Positions 28,582-38,073 are shown, counted from the stretch's first letter. The stretch: DNA of 64,000 nt from Pseudomonas sp. HMWF032 (GCF_003060885.1 NZ_QAIG01000006.1:148103-212102), one strand, 5' to 3'. Numbers and translations: made by a program. The notes: a model not told the origin generated them from the sequence alone.

Positions 28582-28789
28582 CGCATCCTCACAAAAATTC
28601 GCATTTGCAAATTTATAGACCTGATCTAGCGTCTATGAAAGTTCGTTGTCACGACGAGCGCGGATGGATCGCCAAGGACGGGCACGCTGCTAAAACTGCC
28701 CCGTATCTTTCGTGGTCCTGCAAGGGAGTGCGAACACGGAGTTTGTCCGTTGCATTGCGCTCCAGGTACTGTCCCGGAGTTCAAACAAC

Positions 28790-29401
28790 ATGGCAGAAAG
28801 TACGCAGCACAAGCTGGATCGGATTCGTCCTCCACGAGTTCAAATCACCTATGACGTTGAGATTGGCAGCGCTATCGAGAAGAAAGAACTGCCTCTCGTT
28901 GTCGGAATTCTTGCAGACCTTTCGGGAAAGCCCGAACAGCCCCTTCCCAAGCTCATTGACCGTCGTTTTACCGAAATCGATCGCGATAACTTCAATGAAG
29001 TACTCGCTTCTATTTCGCCACGCAGCACCTTGCAAGTGGAGAACACGATCACGGGTGATGGCAGCAAACTCAACATCGAGTTGAATTTCAGGCACGTTGA
29101 CGATTTCGACCCTGTCAACATCGTCAAGCAAATCACCCCACTGCGCCGCCTTTATGAGGCTCGCCAACGGCTGCGTGATTTGCTCACCAAGCTCGATGGA
29201 AACGACGATCTCGACAAACTCCTTCAAGACGTTGTGAGTAACACCCAAGGCTTACAAGAAATCAAAGCGACACGACCTGAAGCTCAATCGGCTTCAGCTG
29301 AAAGCACCCCAAGCAGTGCCAATGCAGCTCCAAAATCTGAGCCGGAGCCAGCGCCTGCTGCTGCCCCAGACGCGGATACTCCGACAGAACCGCAGGCCTA
29401 A
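28790..29401 (+). CDS. tssB: Type VI secretion contractile-sheath small subunit TssB
   Basis: 203 residues from ATG at 28790; the frame extends upstream without good coding. The core shows QHKLDRIRPPRVQITYDVEIG, LPLVVGILADLSG and FTEIDRDNFNEVL, typical of VipA. After residue 165 comes an Ala/Pro/Glu-rich tail of about 35 residues, longer than usual for the family and low in complexity. It builds the sheath with TssC, which starts 27 bases downstream. Confidence 0.95.
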   Translation: MAESTQHKLDRIRPPRVQITYDVEIGSAIEKKELPLVVGILADLSGKPEQPLPKLIDRRFTEIDRDNFNEVLASISPRSTLQVENTITGDGSKLNIELNFRHVDDFDPVNIVKQITPLRRLYEARQRLRDLLTKLDGNDDLDKLLQDVVSNTQGLQEIKATRPEAQSASAESTPSSANAAPKSEPEPAPAAAPDADTPTEPQA

Positions 29402-29428
29402 AATCCACCACCTTCCGGAGATAACGTA

Positions 29429-30907
29429 ATGGCAACACAAACAGGTGCTTCCAGCGAAAGCTCGACTCAAACCCTGAGTTTGCTTGACCGCATCATCGCG
29501 GATGGCCGGATGGCTCACGATGAAAGCCAACAAGGCTATGCGCGCGACATGCTGGCTGAATTTGCTACACAGGTCCTTGATGAAGGCATGGCCGTCGATA
29601 AGGACACTGTGGCGATGATTAATGATCGAATCAGTAAGATAGATAAGCTAATCAGCGACCAACTCAATGAAGTTTTGCACCACCCAGAGATGCAAAAACT
29701 CGAAGCCACATGGCGTGGGTTGCACATGCTGGTCGACAAGACCGAAACCAGTACTCGCCTGAAATTGCGCTTGCTGAACGTCACCCAAAAAGAGCTGCAG
29801 AACGACCTGGAAAAAGCTGTTGAGTTCGACCAAAGCGCACTCTTCAAGAAAATTTATGAAGAGGAATACGGCACGTTTGGCGGGCACCCGTTCAGTCTTT
29901 TGGTAGGTGACTATAACTTCGGTCGGCACCCACAAGACGTGGCGCTTCTTGAGAAACTCTCCAATGTCGCCGCTGCAGCTCATGCGCCATTTATCGCTGC
30001 CGCAAGCCCAAAACTGTTCGACATGAACAGCTTCACTGAATTAGCTGTCCCACGTGACCTAAGCAAGATTTTCGAGAGCCTAGAACTGATCAAATGGCGC
30101 AGCTTCCGTGAAAGTGAAGACTCACGCTATGTATCCCTGGTATTGCCAAATTTCTTGCTTCGCTTGCCATATGGCCCGGATACCAAACCAGTTGAAGGCA
30201 TGGACTACGTGGAGGACGTCAATGGCACTGACCATTCCAAGTACCTGTGGGGAAATGCCGCTTGGCTGATGGCGATCCGTATCACCAATGCATTCGCCAA
30301 GTATGGTTGGTGTGCTGCAATTCGTGGTGCTGAAGGCGGTGGCGCAGTTGAAGGCTTACCAGCGCACACGTTCCGAACCCTGTCAGGGGATCTGTCGCTT
30401 AAGTGCCCGACCGAAGTCGCCATCACTGACCGCCGTGAAAAGGAGCTCAACGACTTGGGCTTTATTTCCTTGTGCCACAAAAAGAACACCGATATTGCGG
30501 TTTTCTTCGGCGGCCAGACCACAAACAAGGCCAGGCTTTACAACACCAACGAAGCCAACGCCAACGCACGCATCTCGGCAATGCTGCCCTACGTGCTAGC
30601 AGCCTCACGCTTCGCCCATTACCTCAAGGTGATCATGCGCGACAAGATAGGCAGCTTCATGACGCGTGACAACGTGCAGACCTACCTCAATAACTGGATC
30701 GCTGATTATGTGTTGATCAATGACAACGCACCTCAGGAGATCAAGGCTCAGTACCCGCTGCGTGAAGCACGTGTGGATGTCTCAGAAGTCGCGGGAAAAC
30801 CGGGCGTTTACCGCGCCACAGTATTCCTGCGACCTCACTTCCAATTGGAAGAACTGACTGCCTCGATCCGCCTGGTTGCGACCCTGCCGCCGCCGGCAGC
30901 CGCCTAG
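29429..30907 (+). CDS. tssC: Type VI secretion contractile-sheath large subunit TssC
   Basis: 492 residues. The hallmark EEYGTFGGHPFSLLVGDYNFG, FRESEDSRYVSLVLPNFLLRLPYG and KYLWGNAAWLMAIRIT segments identify VipB/TssC, the major sheath protein that contracts and is recycled by ClpV. The third-position base composition is moderate, as in tssB and tssA-M; the next gene, hcp, begins a stretch of stronger GC bias. Confidence 0.97.
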   Translation: MATQTGASSESSTQTLSLLDRIIADGRMAHDESQQGYARDMLAEFATQVLDEGMAVDKDTVAMINDRISKIDKLISDQLNEVLHHPEMQKLEATWRGLHMLVDKTETSTRLKLRLLNVTQKELQNDLEKAVEFDQSALFKKIYEEEYGTFGGHPFSLLVGDYNFGRHPQDVALLEKLSNVAAAAHAPFIAAASPKLFDMNSFTELAVPRDLSKIFESLELIKWRSFRESEDSRYVSLVLPNFLLRLPYGPDTKPVEGMDYVEDVNGTDHSKYLWGNAAWLMAIRITNAFAKYGWCAAIRGAEGGGAVEGLPAHTFRTLSGDLSLKCPTEVAITDRREKELNDLGFISLCHKKNTDIAVFFGGQTTNKARLYNTNEANANARISAMLPYVLAASRFAHYLKVIMRDKIGSFMTRDNVQTYLNNWIADYVLINDNAPQEIKAQYPLREARVDVSEVAGKPGVYRATVFLRPHFQLEELTASIRLVATLPPPAAA

Positions 30908-30913
30908 TCATTA

Positions 30914-30939
30914 ACCTCCGCCGGTATGCCGGCGGAGGT
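30914..30939. other. Strong stem-loop between tssC and hcp
   Basis: ACCTCCGCCGG (30914-30924), a 4-base loop and CCGGCGGAGGT (30929-30939) form a perfect 11-bp GC-rich hairpin six bases after the tssC stop. It lacks a T tract, so it more likely limits readthrough or protects an RNA end, separating hcp output from that of the sheath genes. Confidence 0.7.
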
Positions 30940-30987
30940 CTTAGCACAGATGCTTATTTCAGTTTTTAGACTCAGGAGTTTTCCGCG

Positions 30988-31485
30988 ATGGATGCCATTA
31001 TTCTCGACTTTGGTGACGACATTAAAGGCGACAGCCTGCTTGAGGGCTACACCGACAAGATCGAATTGATGTCTTACAGCCACAACGTGGCCATGCAGGT
31101 CACCAACGATGTGAGTAACTCAGAACGTACCTCGGGTAAACCACATATCGGCGAGTTCACCGTCACCAAATTTGTCGATACCTCGACCCCCTCGCTCAAC
31201 GAATACTGCTGCGCCGGTAAACCCATCACGAAAGCCACCATCACCATCGGCCGCAACGCCTCCGAAAGCGACGGCAAGCTGCTGCCATTTATCGTCTATA
31301 CCCTCGACAACGTGGTGCTCTCCAACGTCAGCGTCAGTGGTGGGGCCGGCGGTAAACCGGTGGAAACCCTGTCACTGAATTTCACCAAGATCAAATGGGA
31401 GCTTACCGCGCAGAAGGACGATGGCACCAAGGAAGGTACTGCTGCGTCTACCTGGGATCTGGCAGCCAACAAGCTTGTCAAGTAA
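30988..31485 (+). CDS. hcp: Type VI secretion tube protein Hcp (TssD)
   Basis: 165 residues. The start MDAIILDFGDDIKGDSLLEGYTDKIELMSYSHNV and the GEFTVTKFVDTSTPSLNEYCCAGKPI region are typical of Hcp, which stacks as hexameric rings to form the inner tube and can chaperone small effectors. AGGAG at 8-base spacing precedes the ATG. It is followed by tssE after 12 bases. Confidence 0.96.
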   Translation: MDAIILDFGDDIKGDSLLEGYTDKIELMSYSHNVAMQVTNDVSNSERTSGKPHIGEFTVTKFVDTSTPSLNEYCCAGKPITKATITIGRNASESDGKLLPFIVYTLDNVVLSNVSVSGGAGGKPVETLSLNFTKIKWELTAQKDDGTKEGTAASTWDLAANKLVK

Positions 31486-31497
31486 GAAGGTCACGCT

Positions 31498-31914
31498 GTG
31501 CGTGCGCCCCTTCTCGAGCGTCTCTCCGCCCAGGCGGATGAGGCGCCGATCTTTGACCACAAGGTCTTGGCCGAATCCGTTTGCCAGGAGTTGATGCGCT
31601 TGCTCAATACCCGTCGCCCGCAGCGTGTTGCGGGTCAACCACTGACGCTGCTCGATTATGGCATTGCCGACTGGGCCGCCCTGCAAGCCTTGCGCGCCGA
31701 TGATCGGCGTCTTCTGTTGCGCGAGGTACGTGCCGCCGTGCAACACTTCGAGCCGCGCTTGCAACTCAGCAACATCGACGTCGAGCCCCTGCCTGGCCAA
31801 CCTCAGCGCTTGACCATTCGCCTGACTGGAAAACTGCGCAGCGGACAACGCACCTGGCCGGCCTTGTTTCTCCTCAGCCCGGGCGAGGACGGCATGGAAG
31901 TCCGCCATGAGTGA
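31498..31914 (+). CDS. tssE: Type VI secretion baseplate protein TssE
   Basis: 138 residues of the T4 gp25-like family. The motif VCQELMRLLNTRRPQ followed by LLDYGIADW is diagnostic. The start is GTG at 31498 with AGAAGG upstream. TssE nucleates sheath polymerisation on the baseplate. It overlaps tssF by 8 bases. Confidence 0.93.
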   Translation: MRAPLLERLSAQADEAPIFDHKVLAESVCQELMRLLNTRRPQRVAGQPLTLLDYGIADWAALQALRADDRRLLLREVRAAVQHFEPRLQLSNIDVEPLPGQPQRLTIRLTGKLRSGQRTWPALFLLSPGEDGMEVRHE

Positions 31915-33694
31915 CTCGATCGATGCCGAACTGCTCGACTATTACCAACGCGAACTGACTTGGCTGCGCCATGCCGGCGCAGGCTTCGCTCAGCGCCACC
32001 CCAAAGTGGCCCGGCGCCTGGAACTGTCACCCGGAGAATGCCCCGATCCACACGTCGAGCGTTTGCTGGAGGGCTTCGCCCTGTTGACCGCGCGACTGCA
32101 CCGCCGACTCGATGATGACTACGCCGAATTCAGCGACGCGCTGCTGGAACAGCTCTACCCTCTGGTTCTGCGTCCCCTTCCCTCCTGCGCCATCGTGCAG
32201 TTTGAGCCCGATCCGACCCAAGGCAATCTTGCCGAGGGCTACAGCCTGCCACGCGATACCCCGCTGTTCGTCACCACGCCCGATCAGGCCAGCGTGCACT
32301 GGCGCACCAGTGCACAGGTCGACCTCTGGCCGCTGCGCATCAGTGAAGCCACCTTGCTCGATGGCGATGCGGCGGTGGCTTTCAGTGGCCACCCGCTGGC
32401 CCGCTCGGCCCTGCGCCTGACCCTGGAATGCCTGGGCGAGTTCGACTGGGCACAATTGCCGGTACGCAGCCTGCGCGTGCACCTGGCGGCGTCCCCCATG
32501 ACCAACGCCATCCTCTACGACCTGCTCGCGGCCCACTGCCTCGGGCTATGGAGTGGTGTAGCCGGTAAACCACTGTGCCGCGTATCCGGCACCGCCGCGC
32601 CAGTGGGCTTCGCCGACGACCAGGCCTTGCTGCCTGATGAGGATGGCCAACACCCCGGCTTGCGTTTGCTGGCAGAGTATTTCGCTTTCCCCGACAAATT
32701 CGCCTTCTTCGACCTGCCACTGCTGCCACCGACAGACGGCGGCCATACTTGCCAACTGGTGATTGCCTTCGACCGCGCCCCCACTGGCCGACCTCACCTG
32801 CAAGCCAGTGAACTGCGCCTGGGCTGCACCCCGGCCATCAACTTGTTCCCACGTACCTCAGAGCCCTTGCGCCCGGATGGAACACGTAGCGAATACCGCC
32901 TGGTGGCCGACGCCCACCGCGAAAGAAGCGTGGAGATCTACAGCATTCGCAGCATGCGTGCGGCTACACCTCAGGGCGTGCGCCATGTCCCAGCCTATTA
33001 CGGGCATAACCATGGCGCTGAAGGCTTCTACTGGCACGCTCGCCGGGTACAGGGACTCAACCCCACGCAGCCTGGCAGCGATCTGTTGCTGAGTTTGGTG
33101 GACACAGCCTTCGACCCACGGCAGGACGCCCCCGAATACAGCCTCACCGCCGAGTTGCTATGCACCAGTCGGCATCTGGCCGAAAACCTGCCAGCCGGCA
33201 CCCGCCTGGGTTTCGAGCGTCCTGGCCCGGTCGCGCAGGCCAGCCTGCTGAACACGCCCACCGCGCAAAGCCTGCCATGGCTGTCCGGCCCTTCGCGCTG
33301 GCGCCTGGTTTCGCAACTGAGCCTCAACCACCTCTCGTTGGTCGAAGGTCCCGATGCCCTCGATGCCCTGCGCGAACTGTTGCACCTGCACAACCTGCGC
33401 GACGAAGCCGGGCCTCGGCGCCAAGTGGAAGGCCTGGTGGAGTTGACCTGTGAGCGCGTGGTAGCGCGCGTTGGTGATGACGCCTGGCGCGGCTGGCGCA
33501 ATGGCCTGGAAGTACGCATCCGCCTGGATGCAGAGCATTTTGCCGGCAGCAGCGCCGTGCTGTTCTCCGCCGTTCTGGCGCAATTCTTCTCCCTTTACGC
33601 CACGCCCAACCGTTTCGTACGTACGGTGCTGGTGGATCACGACAAGGAGGTGCGGACATGGCAGCCCCAGGCCGGCAAGCCCCTGCACCTCTGA
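31907..33694 (+). CDS. tssF: Type VI secretion baseplate protein TssF
   Basis: 595 residues. The N-terminal LLDYYQRELTWLRHAGAGFAQRHPKVARRLEL, CPDPHVERLLEGFALLTARLHRRLDD and the LYPLVLRPLPSCAIVQ segment are standard TssF. With TssG it forms the (TssF)2-TssG wedge around VgrG. Its 3' end overlaps tssG by 37 bases. Confidence 0.95.
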   Translation: MSDSIDAELLDYYQRELTWLRHAGAGFAQRHPKVARRLELSPGECPDPHVERLLEGFALLTARLHRRLDDDYAEFSDALLEQLYPLVLRPLPSCAIVQFEPDPTQGNLAEGYSLPRDTPLFVTTPDQASVHWRTSAQVDLWPLRISEATLLDGDAAVAFSGHPLARSALRLTLECLGEFDWAQLPVRSLRVHLAASPMTNAILYDLLAAHCLGLWSGVAGKPLCRVSGTAAPVGFADDQALLPDEDGQHPGLRLLAEYFAFPDKFAFFDLPLLPPTDGGHTCQLVIAFDRAPTGRPHLQASELRLGCTPAINLFPRTSEPLRPDGTRSEYRLVADAHRERSVEIYSIRSMRAATPQGVRHVPAYYGHNHGAEGFYWHARRVQGLNPTQPGSDLLLSLVDTAFDPRQDAPEYSLTAELLCTSRHLAENLPAGTRLGFERPGPVAQASLLNTPTAQSLPWLSGPSRWRLVSQLSLNHLSLVEGPDALDALRELLHLHNLRDEAGPRRQVEGLVELTCERVVARVGDDAWRGWRNGLEVRIRLDAEHFAGSSAVLFSAVLAQFFSLYATPNRFVRTVLVDHDKEVRTWQPQAGKPLHL

Positions 33695-34677
33695 GCAAGC
33701 GCCTACGCGAGGCACCTCAGGCCTTCGAATTTCTCCAGGCCCTGCTGCTGCTGGAGCGCGAGAAACCCAATGCCACGCCTCTGGGCCAAGGCAGCAGCCC
33801 CGAGCAGGAAGCCGTACGCTTGCGTGGACCATTGACCCCCACGTTCGCACCCAGTCAGGTCGTGCGCCTGGAGGACGTTCCCGGCCAGCCACCCACATTG
33901 AGCACCGCCGTCTTTGGCCTGGGCGGCCCCGATGGCCCGCTGCCCTATGCCTATCAAGAGTGGCTGCAACAGCGTGCACGCCTCAAAGATCACGCCCCGG
34001 CAGACTTCCTTGACCTGTTCCACAATCGCCTGCTCGCCCAGCTCTATCGGGTGCTCGGTCGCCACCGTCTAGCGCTGGGTTTTCAGCGTCCGCAAGAGGC
34101 CCCGGTACAACAACTGCTGTTGGCACTCAGCGGCCTGCTTCCACGCAGCTTGCAAGGGCGCATGGCATTACCCGACGCTGCCATCACCACCCACTCCGGC
34201 CTGTTTAATGGCCCACGTCGTTCCCTGGCCGGCTTCGCCGTGCTGGTCCGTCATCAGTTCGGCGTCACGGTGAACTACGACGCCTACCAAGGCGCCTGGC
34301 GCGAGATTCCACCGGCCAGCCGCAGCCGCCTGCAACGCGGTGGGCGCAACCTTGGCCTGGGCCGCAACGCCGTCGCCGGCACCCGAGTCTGGGATGAACA
34401 TGCCGGTATTCGCCTCACGCTTGGCCCACTGACAGCCGAACAAGCCCAGGCCTATCTGCCTGGTGGCGAACAGCATGAACGCCTGGCTGATCTGGCCAGT
34501 TTCTATCTCGGCCCGGATACCGACTGCCACCTGCGCCTGCTGGTACGCCCCGGCAAGCCCTTACGCCTGGATCGGCAACAACCGCCGCGCCTGCGCTGGA
34601 GTAGCAACCTGCAGTACGCGGGAGCGACCACCCTACAACGTATCGACACCCGCCTGCGGCATAAGGAGACGGTCTGA
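33658..34677 (+). CDS. tssG: Type VI secretion baseplate protein TssG
   Basis: 339 residues. The LRGPLTPTFAPSQVVRLE and FGLGGPDGPLPYAYQEWL segments and FLDLFHNRLLAQLYR are characteristic of TssG (VasB). The ATG lies inside the end of tssF with GGAGG just upstream. The stop overlaps the clpV start as TGATG, indicating coupled translation. Confidence 0.94.
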   Translation: MAAPGRQAPAPLSKRLREAPQAFEFLQALLLLEREKPNATPLGQGSSPEQEAVRLRGPLTPTFAPSQVVRLEDVPGQPPTLSTAVFGLGGPDGPLPYAYQEWLQQRARLKDHAPADFLDLFHNRLLAQLYRVLGRHRLALGFQRPQEAPVQQLLLALSGLLPRSLQGRMALPDAAITTHSGLFNGPRRSLAGFAVLVRHQFGVTVNYDAYQGAWREIPPASRSRLQRGGRNLGLGRNAVAGTRVWDEHAGIRLTLGPLTAEQAQAYLPGGEQHERLADLASFYLGPDTDCHLRLLVRPGKPLRLDRQQPPRLRWSSNLQYAGATTLQRIDTRLRHKETV

Positions 34678-37226
34678 TGGAACTCGCCGGGCTGATCGGT
34701 CGCCTCAATGCAGACAGCCGCCGCGCGCTTGAACGCGCCGCCCAGCGTTGCCTGCAACGCAGTCACCATTACGTGGAAATCGAGCACCTGCTGCTTGAAC
34801 TACTCGACATAGAAGGCGGTGACTTCGCCTGGCTGCTGCCGCGCTTCGGCCTGGAACGCGACAGCCTGGCCACCGAAATCAACCGCGCCCTGGAACTGTT
34901 CAAGGCCGGCAGCACCCGGACCCCTGCCCTCTCTGCACAGACCATCGGCCTGCTCGAAGACGCCGTGGTGCAGGCCAGTGTGCAGGGCCAGACGAGCATC
35001 CGCTCCGGCCTGTTGCTGCTCGCCCTGCTCGATCGCGACGAACGCCGTAGCCTGCTGCTCAACAGCGCCTCTTCGCTGCTGCGCATCCCCCGCGAAGCCC
35101 TGCGCGCCAATCTGCTGGAATGGACGCAAGCCTCACGCGAATACAGCGGTGGCCCCGGCCCAGCAAGCAAGGTCCGCCCCGTACAGGAAGCCGCGCAGGA
35201 CAGCGTGCTCGACCAGTACACCCAGGATCTAACCGCTGACGCCCGCGCCGGGCGCATCGATCCCATCGTCGGGCGCGATGGTGAGATCCGCCAGAGCATC
35301 GACATTCTCCTGCGCCGTCGGCAGAACAACCCAATTCTGGTGGGCGCACCCGGTGTCGGCAAAACAGCTGTGGTCGAAGGCCTGGCCCTGCGCATCGCCG
35401 CCGGCGACGTGCCACCGCCCTTGCAGAATGTGATCCTGCGGGTGCTCGACCTGGGTTTATTGCAAGCCGGTGCCGGGGTCAAGGGTGAGTTCGAGCAGCG
35501 CCTCAAGGGCGTGATCGACGCCGTACGCAATAGCGAGCAGCCAATCATCCTGTTCATCGACGAGGCCCATACCCTTATAGGAGCGGGGGGCAGCGAAGGT
35601 GGCAGCGACGCCGCCAATTTGCTCAAGCCGGCTCTAGCCCGTGGTGAACTGCGCACCCTCGCCGCCACCACCTGGCTGGAATACAAGAAGTACTTCGAGA
35701 AAGATCCGGCTCTTGCTCGCCGCTTCCAACTGGTGCAAGTGGAAGAACCCGACGAGGCCACCGCCGTGGAGATGCTACGCGGCGTCGCCGCCAAGCTGGA
35801 ACAGCATCATGGCGTGCAGGTGCTCGACAGCGCTATTCAGGACGCGGTCAAACTCTCCCACCGCTACATCTCCGGCCGCCAGTTGCCGGACAAGGCCATC
35901 AGCGTGCTCGACACCGCCTGCGCCCGCGTATCCCTCGGCCAGCATGACGTACCGCCACCGCTGGAAAGCCTGCGCCACCGCGAAGTGGCAGTGGCCGAAG
36001 AACTGCAACGCCTGCGCCGCGAACAGACCACCGGCCTCGACCACCGCGAGCGCATCACCGCCCTGGAGCTGGAATCCGTCAGCAACCGCAGCGCCATTCG
36101 CGAACTGGAAACCCGCTGGGGTGAAGAACGCGAAGCCGTGCGCGAACTCCTGGAAGCCCGCCGCGAACTGCTCGCCCTGAGCGAAAACGCCGACACCCGC
36201 CAGCCCGACGAAGCCCTCGATGAGCGTAGCGACTACCTGGCCGCCGAACTGGCACGCCTGGAAGCCGGCCTCGACGCCATCCGCCAGGACGACCCGCTGG
36301 TGCCCGAACAGGTGGACTCACGCACCGTAGCCGCCGTGATCGCCGGCTGGACCGGCATCCCCATCGGCAAGATGCTCGCTGACGAAGCCTACGCCGTGCG
36401 TACCCTCGGCCAGCGCTTGGGCCAGCGGGTCATGGGCCAAAACACCGCCTTGGGCACCATCGCCCAGCGCATCCAGGCCTACCGCGCCGGCCTCACCGAC
36501 CCGGCCAAGCCGGTGGGCGTGTTCCTGCTGGTTGGCCCCACTGGCGTCGGCAAGACCGAGACCGCCTATGCCCTGGCCGACGCCCTCTACGGCGGTGAAC
36601 GCAACCTGATCAGCATCAACCTCTCCGAGTACCAGGAGGCCCACACCGTCAGCCAGCTCAAGGGCGCCCCGCCCGGCTACGTCGGCTACGGCACCGGCGG
36701 CGTGCTCACCGAAGCCGTGCGCCGCCGCCCCTACTCCGTGGTGCTGCTGGACGAGATCGAAAAAGCCCACCCCGATGTGCTGGAAGCCTTCTACAACGTC
36801 TTCGACAAGGGCGTGATGGAAGACGGCACCGGCCTGGTGGTGGACTTCAAGAACACCGTGATGCTCGCCACCAGCAACGTCGGCGCCGAACTGGTGCTGG
36901 ACACCCCCACCGACCAGCTCGGCAGCGATGCCTTCAACGAACGCCTGCGCAAGGTGCTGCTCCAAGCCTTCCGCCCCGCCTTCCTCGCCCGCATGACCGT
37001 CGTGCCCTACCGCCCGCTAGACGAAGCGACGCTGGAAGGCATCGTCCTGGCCAAGCTGGAAAAACTGCGGGAACGCTACAAGGCCGCCACCGGCAAACAA
37101 TTCGACTTCGACCCCGCCATCGTCAAGGCCGTGCTCGCCAAGTGCAGCGCGGCAGGCGCGCGGGATATCGAGAACGTGTTGATGGCGCAGGTGACGGGGA
37201 AGTTGGCGGAGTGGGTGTTGGAGTGA
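34677..37226 (+). CDS. clpV: Type VI secretion sheath-recycling ATPase ClpV (TssH)
   Basis: 849 residues, a Clp/Hsp100 AAA+ disaggregase. It has an N-terminal Clp-N repeat domain (about 1-150), a first AAA module with Walker A GAPGVGKT near 223 and Walker B IILFIDEAH, a coiled-coil middle domain, and a second AAA module with GPTGVGKT near 620 and VVLLDEIEKAHP. It extracts TssC from contracted sheath. It closes the rightward core operon; after its stop base composition drops sharply. Confidence 0.95.
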   Translation: MELAGLIGRLNADSRRALERAAQRCLQRSHHYVEIEHLLLELLDIEGGDFAWLLPRFGLERDSLATEINRALELFKAGSTRTPALSAQTIGLLEDAVVQASVQGQTSIRSGLLLLALLDRDERRSLLLNSASSLLRIPREALRANLLEWTQASREYSGGPGPASKVRPVQEAAQDSVLDQYTQDLTADARAGRIDPIVGRDGEIRQSIDILLRRRQNNPILVGAPGVGKTAVVEGLALRIAAGDVPPPLQNVILRVLDLGLLQAGAGVKGEFEQRLKGVIDAVRNSEQPIILFIDEAHTLIGAGGSEGGSDAANLLKPALARGELRTLAATTWLEYKKYFEKDPALARRFQLVQVEEPDEATAVEMLRGVAAKLEQHHGVQVLDSAIQDAVKLSHRYISGRQLPDKAISVLDTACARVSLGQHDVPPPLESLRHREVAVAEELQRLRREQTTGLDHRERITALELESVSNRSAIRELETRWGEEREAVRELLEARRELLALSENADTRQPDEALDERSDYLAAELARLEAGLDAIRQDDPLVPEQVDSRTVAAVIAGWTGIPIGKMLADEAYAVRTLGQRLGQRVMGQNTALGTIAQRIQAYRAGLTDPAKPVGVFLLVGPTGVGKTETAYALADALYGGERNLISINLSEYQEAHTVSQLKGAPPGYVGYGTGGVLTEAVRRRPYSVVLLDEIEKAHPDVLEAFYNVFDKGVMEDGTGLVVDFKNTVMLATSNVGAELVLDTPTDQLGSDAFNERLRKVLLQAFRPAFLARMTVVPYRPLDEATLEGIVLAKLEKLRERYKAATGKQFDFDPAIVKAVLAKCSAAGARDIENVLMAQVTGKLAEWVLE

Positions 37227-37270
37227 GTTCTATTCTTTAATGAGCCCGTACAGGAATATAAGGAATAAAA

Positions 37271-37531
37271 ATGCCCACCATATTAAGAAGCTCTACCTAT
37301 ATTGGATCACAGCAAGATTATCTCGCCATAAGTCAGTATTTTTCAATGCTCGATTGGCCAAGCAGCGTGCACACCGTATACATAAGCAATGGATGGCACA
37401 CAGGCTTCGAGAGCAGGATTTTTATAGACCCACAAACAGGGCAATGTGTAACAAGAGGTACAACAGTCACTTATTGCGGATATTATGCAAACTCAGACAA
37501 CGGAGCAAAAATACATTTTTACGCAAATTAA
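37271..37531 (+). CDS. Small unknown protein, T6SS cargo island
   Basis: 86 residues in AT-rich DNA 44 bases after clpV. AAGGA lies 5 bases before ATG at 37271. The C-terminal half (VYISNGWHTGFESRIFIDP, then TTVTYCGYYANS) looks beta-rich with two cysteines. I do not recognise a family. There is no signal peptide or membrane segment. A longer frame over the same bases (37240-37596) gives a strongly basic, low-quality protein and is judged a shadow. Its position between clpV and the 150-residue gene suggests a cargo or adaptor role, which is inference only. Confidence 0.55.
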   Translation: MPTILRSSTYIGSQQDYLAISQYFSMLDWPSSVHTVYISNGWHTGFESRIFIDPQTGQCVTRGTTVTYCGYYANSDNGAKIHFYAN

Positions 37532-37620
37532 AATCCGTAAACTTAAAACTCAAGAAATCTCCCCAACTACAAGAAGCTAAGAGTGCAAATTTATAAGCAA
37601 CTCTTATAGCAGGAGAGAAA

Positions 37621-38073
37621 ATGGACGATGCCTTCGATTTCTCAGATATAGGTAGCAGGCGCGAAAAGAACTCAACGCTTTTTAAGGCTAAGCAATCGCG
37701 CTATTACGCAATAAAGCATGTGCCAGTAAAAAAAATTCAACTAAGGGGCGACTCCTACACAACGGGAGTTCATCATGAGCTAATGATCCTCCTAGAGAAC
37801 TCAACAAATATAAGAATATCACGAACAAACGGCTCAGACACACTTCAGCTAGATGCAGCAATCACAGGAAAGCATGACAAAACCGTATTATTCGAAAAAA
37901 TGATCTCCGACAAAAAAATAAACACACAAACCGTTTTCACTGCATTTTCAGATGCAAAGAAAGCCAGGCCCTACTACGATCAGGCAGACTGCCAAAGCTT
38001 TGCCAGTGAGGTTTACAAAAGAATAACTGGGGAGTCATTGAATCCAAAATCAGATGAGGATGACTTTATGTAA
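37621..38073 (+). CDS. Putative T6SS cargo, possible permuted papain-fold (NlpC/LRAT-like) enzyme
   Basis: 150 residues, AT-rich, with CAGGAGAG just upstream of ATG at 37621. A histidine pair (His51-His52 in TGVHHELMILLEN) sits at the head of a predicted beta-strand, and a late cysteine (Cys124 in YYDQADCQSFASEVYKRI) heads a helix. This His-first, Cys-last order with an NCQSFA-like motif is seen in circularly permuted NlpC/P60, LRAT and PPPDE enzymes. The assignment is by motif only; the domain would be small. No signal peptide is seen. It could instead be an immunity or adaptor protein. Confidence 0.55.
   Translation: MDDAFDFSDIGSRREKNSTLFKAKQSRYYAIKHVPVKKIQLRGDSYTTGVHHELMILLENSTNIRISRTNGSDTLQLDAAITGKHDKTVLFEKMISDKKINTQTVFTAFSDAKKARPYYDQADCQSFASEVYKRITGESLNPKSDEDDFM

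Noticed and set aside
30946..30960. TAGCAC-N5-CTTA upstream of hcp as a sigma-54 promoter
   Set aside because: The -12 element lacks the required GC and the -24 element has a mismatch.
37240..37596. 118-codon frame overlapping the 86-residue cargo-island gene
   Set aside because: Strongly basic composition and a poorer start context; the 86-residue frame reads more like a folded protein.
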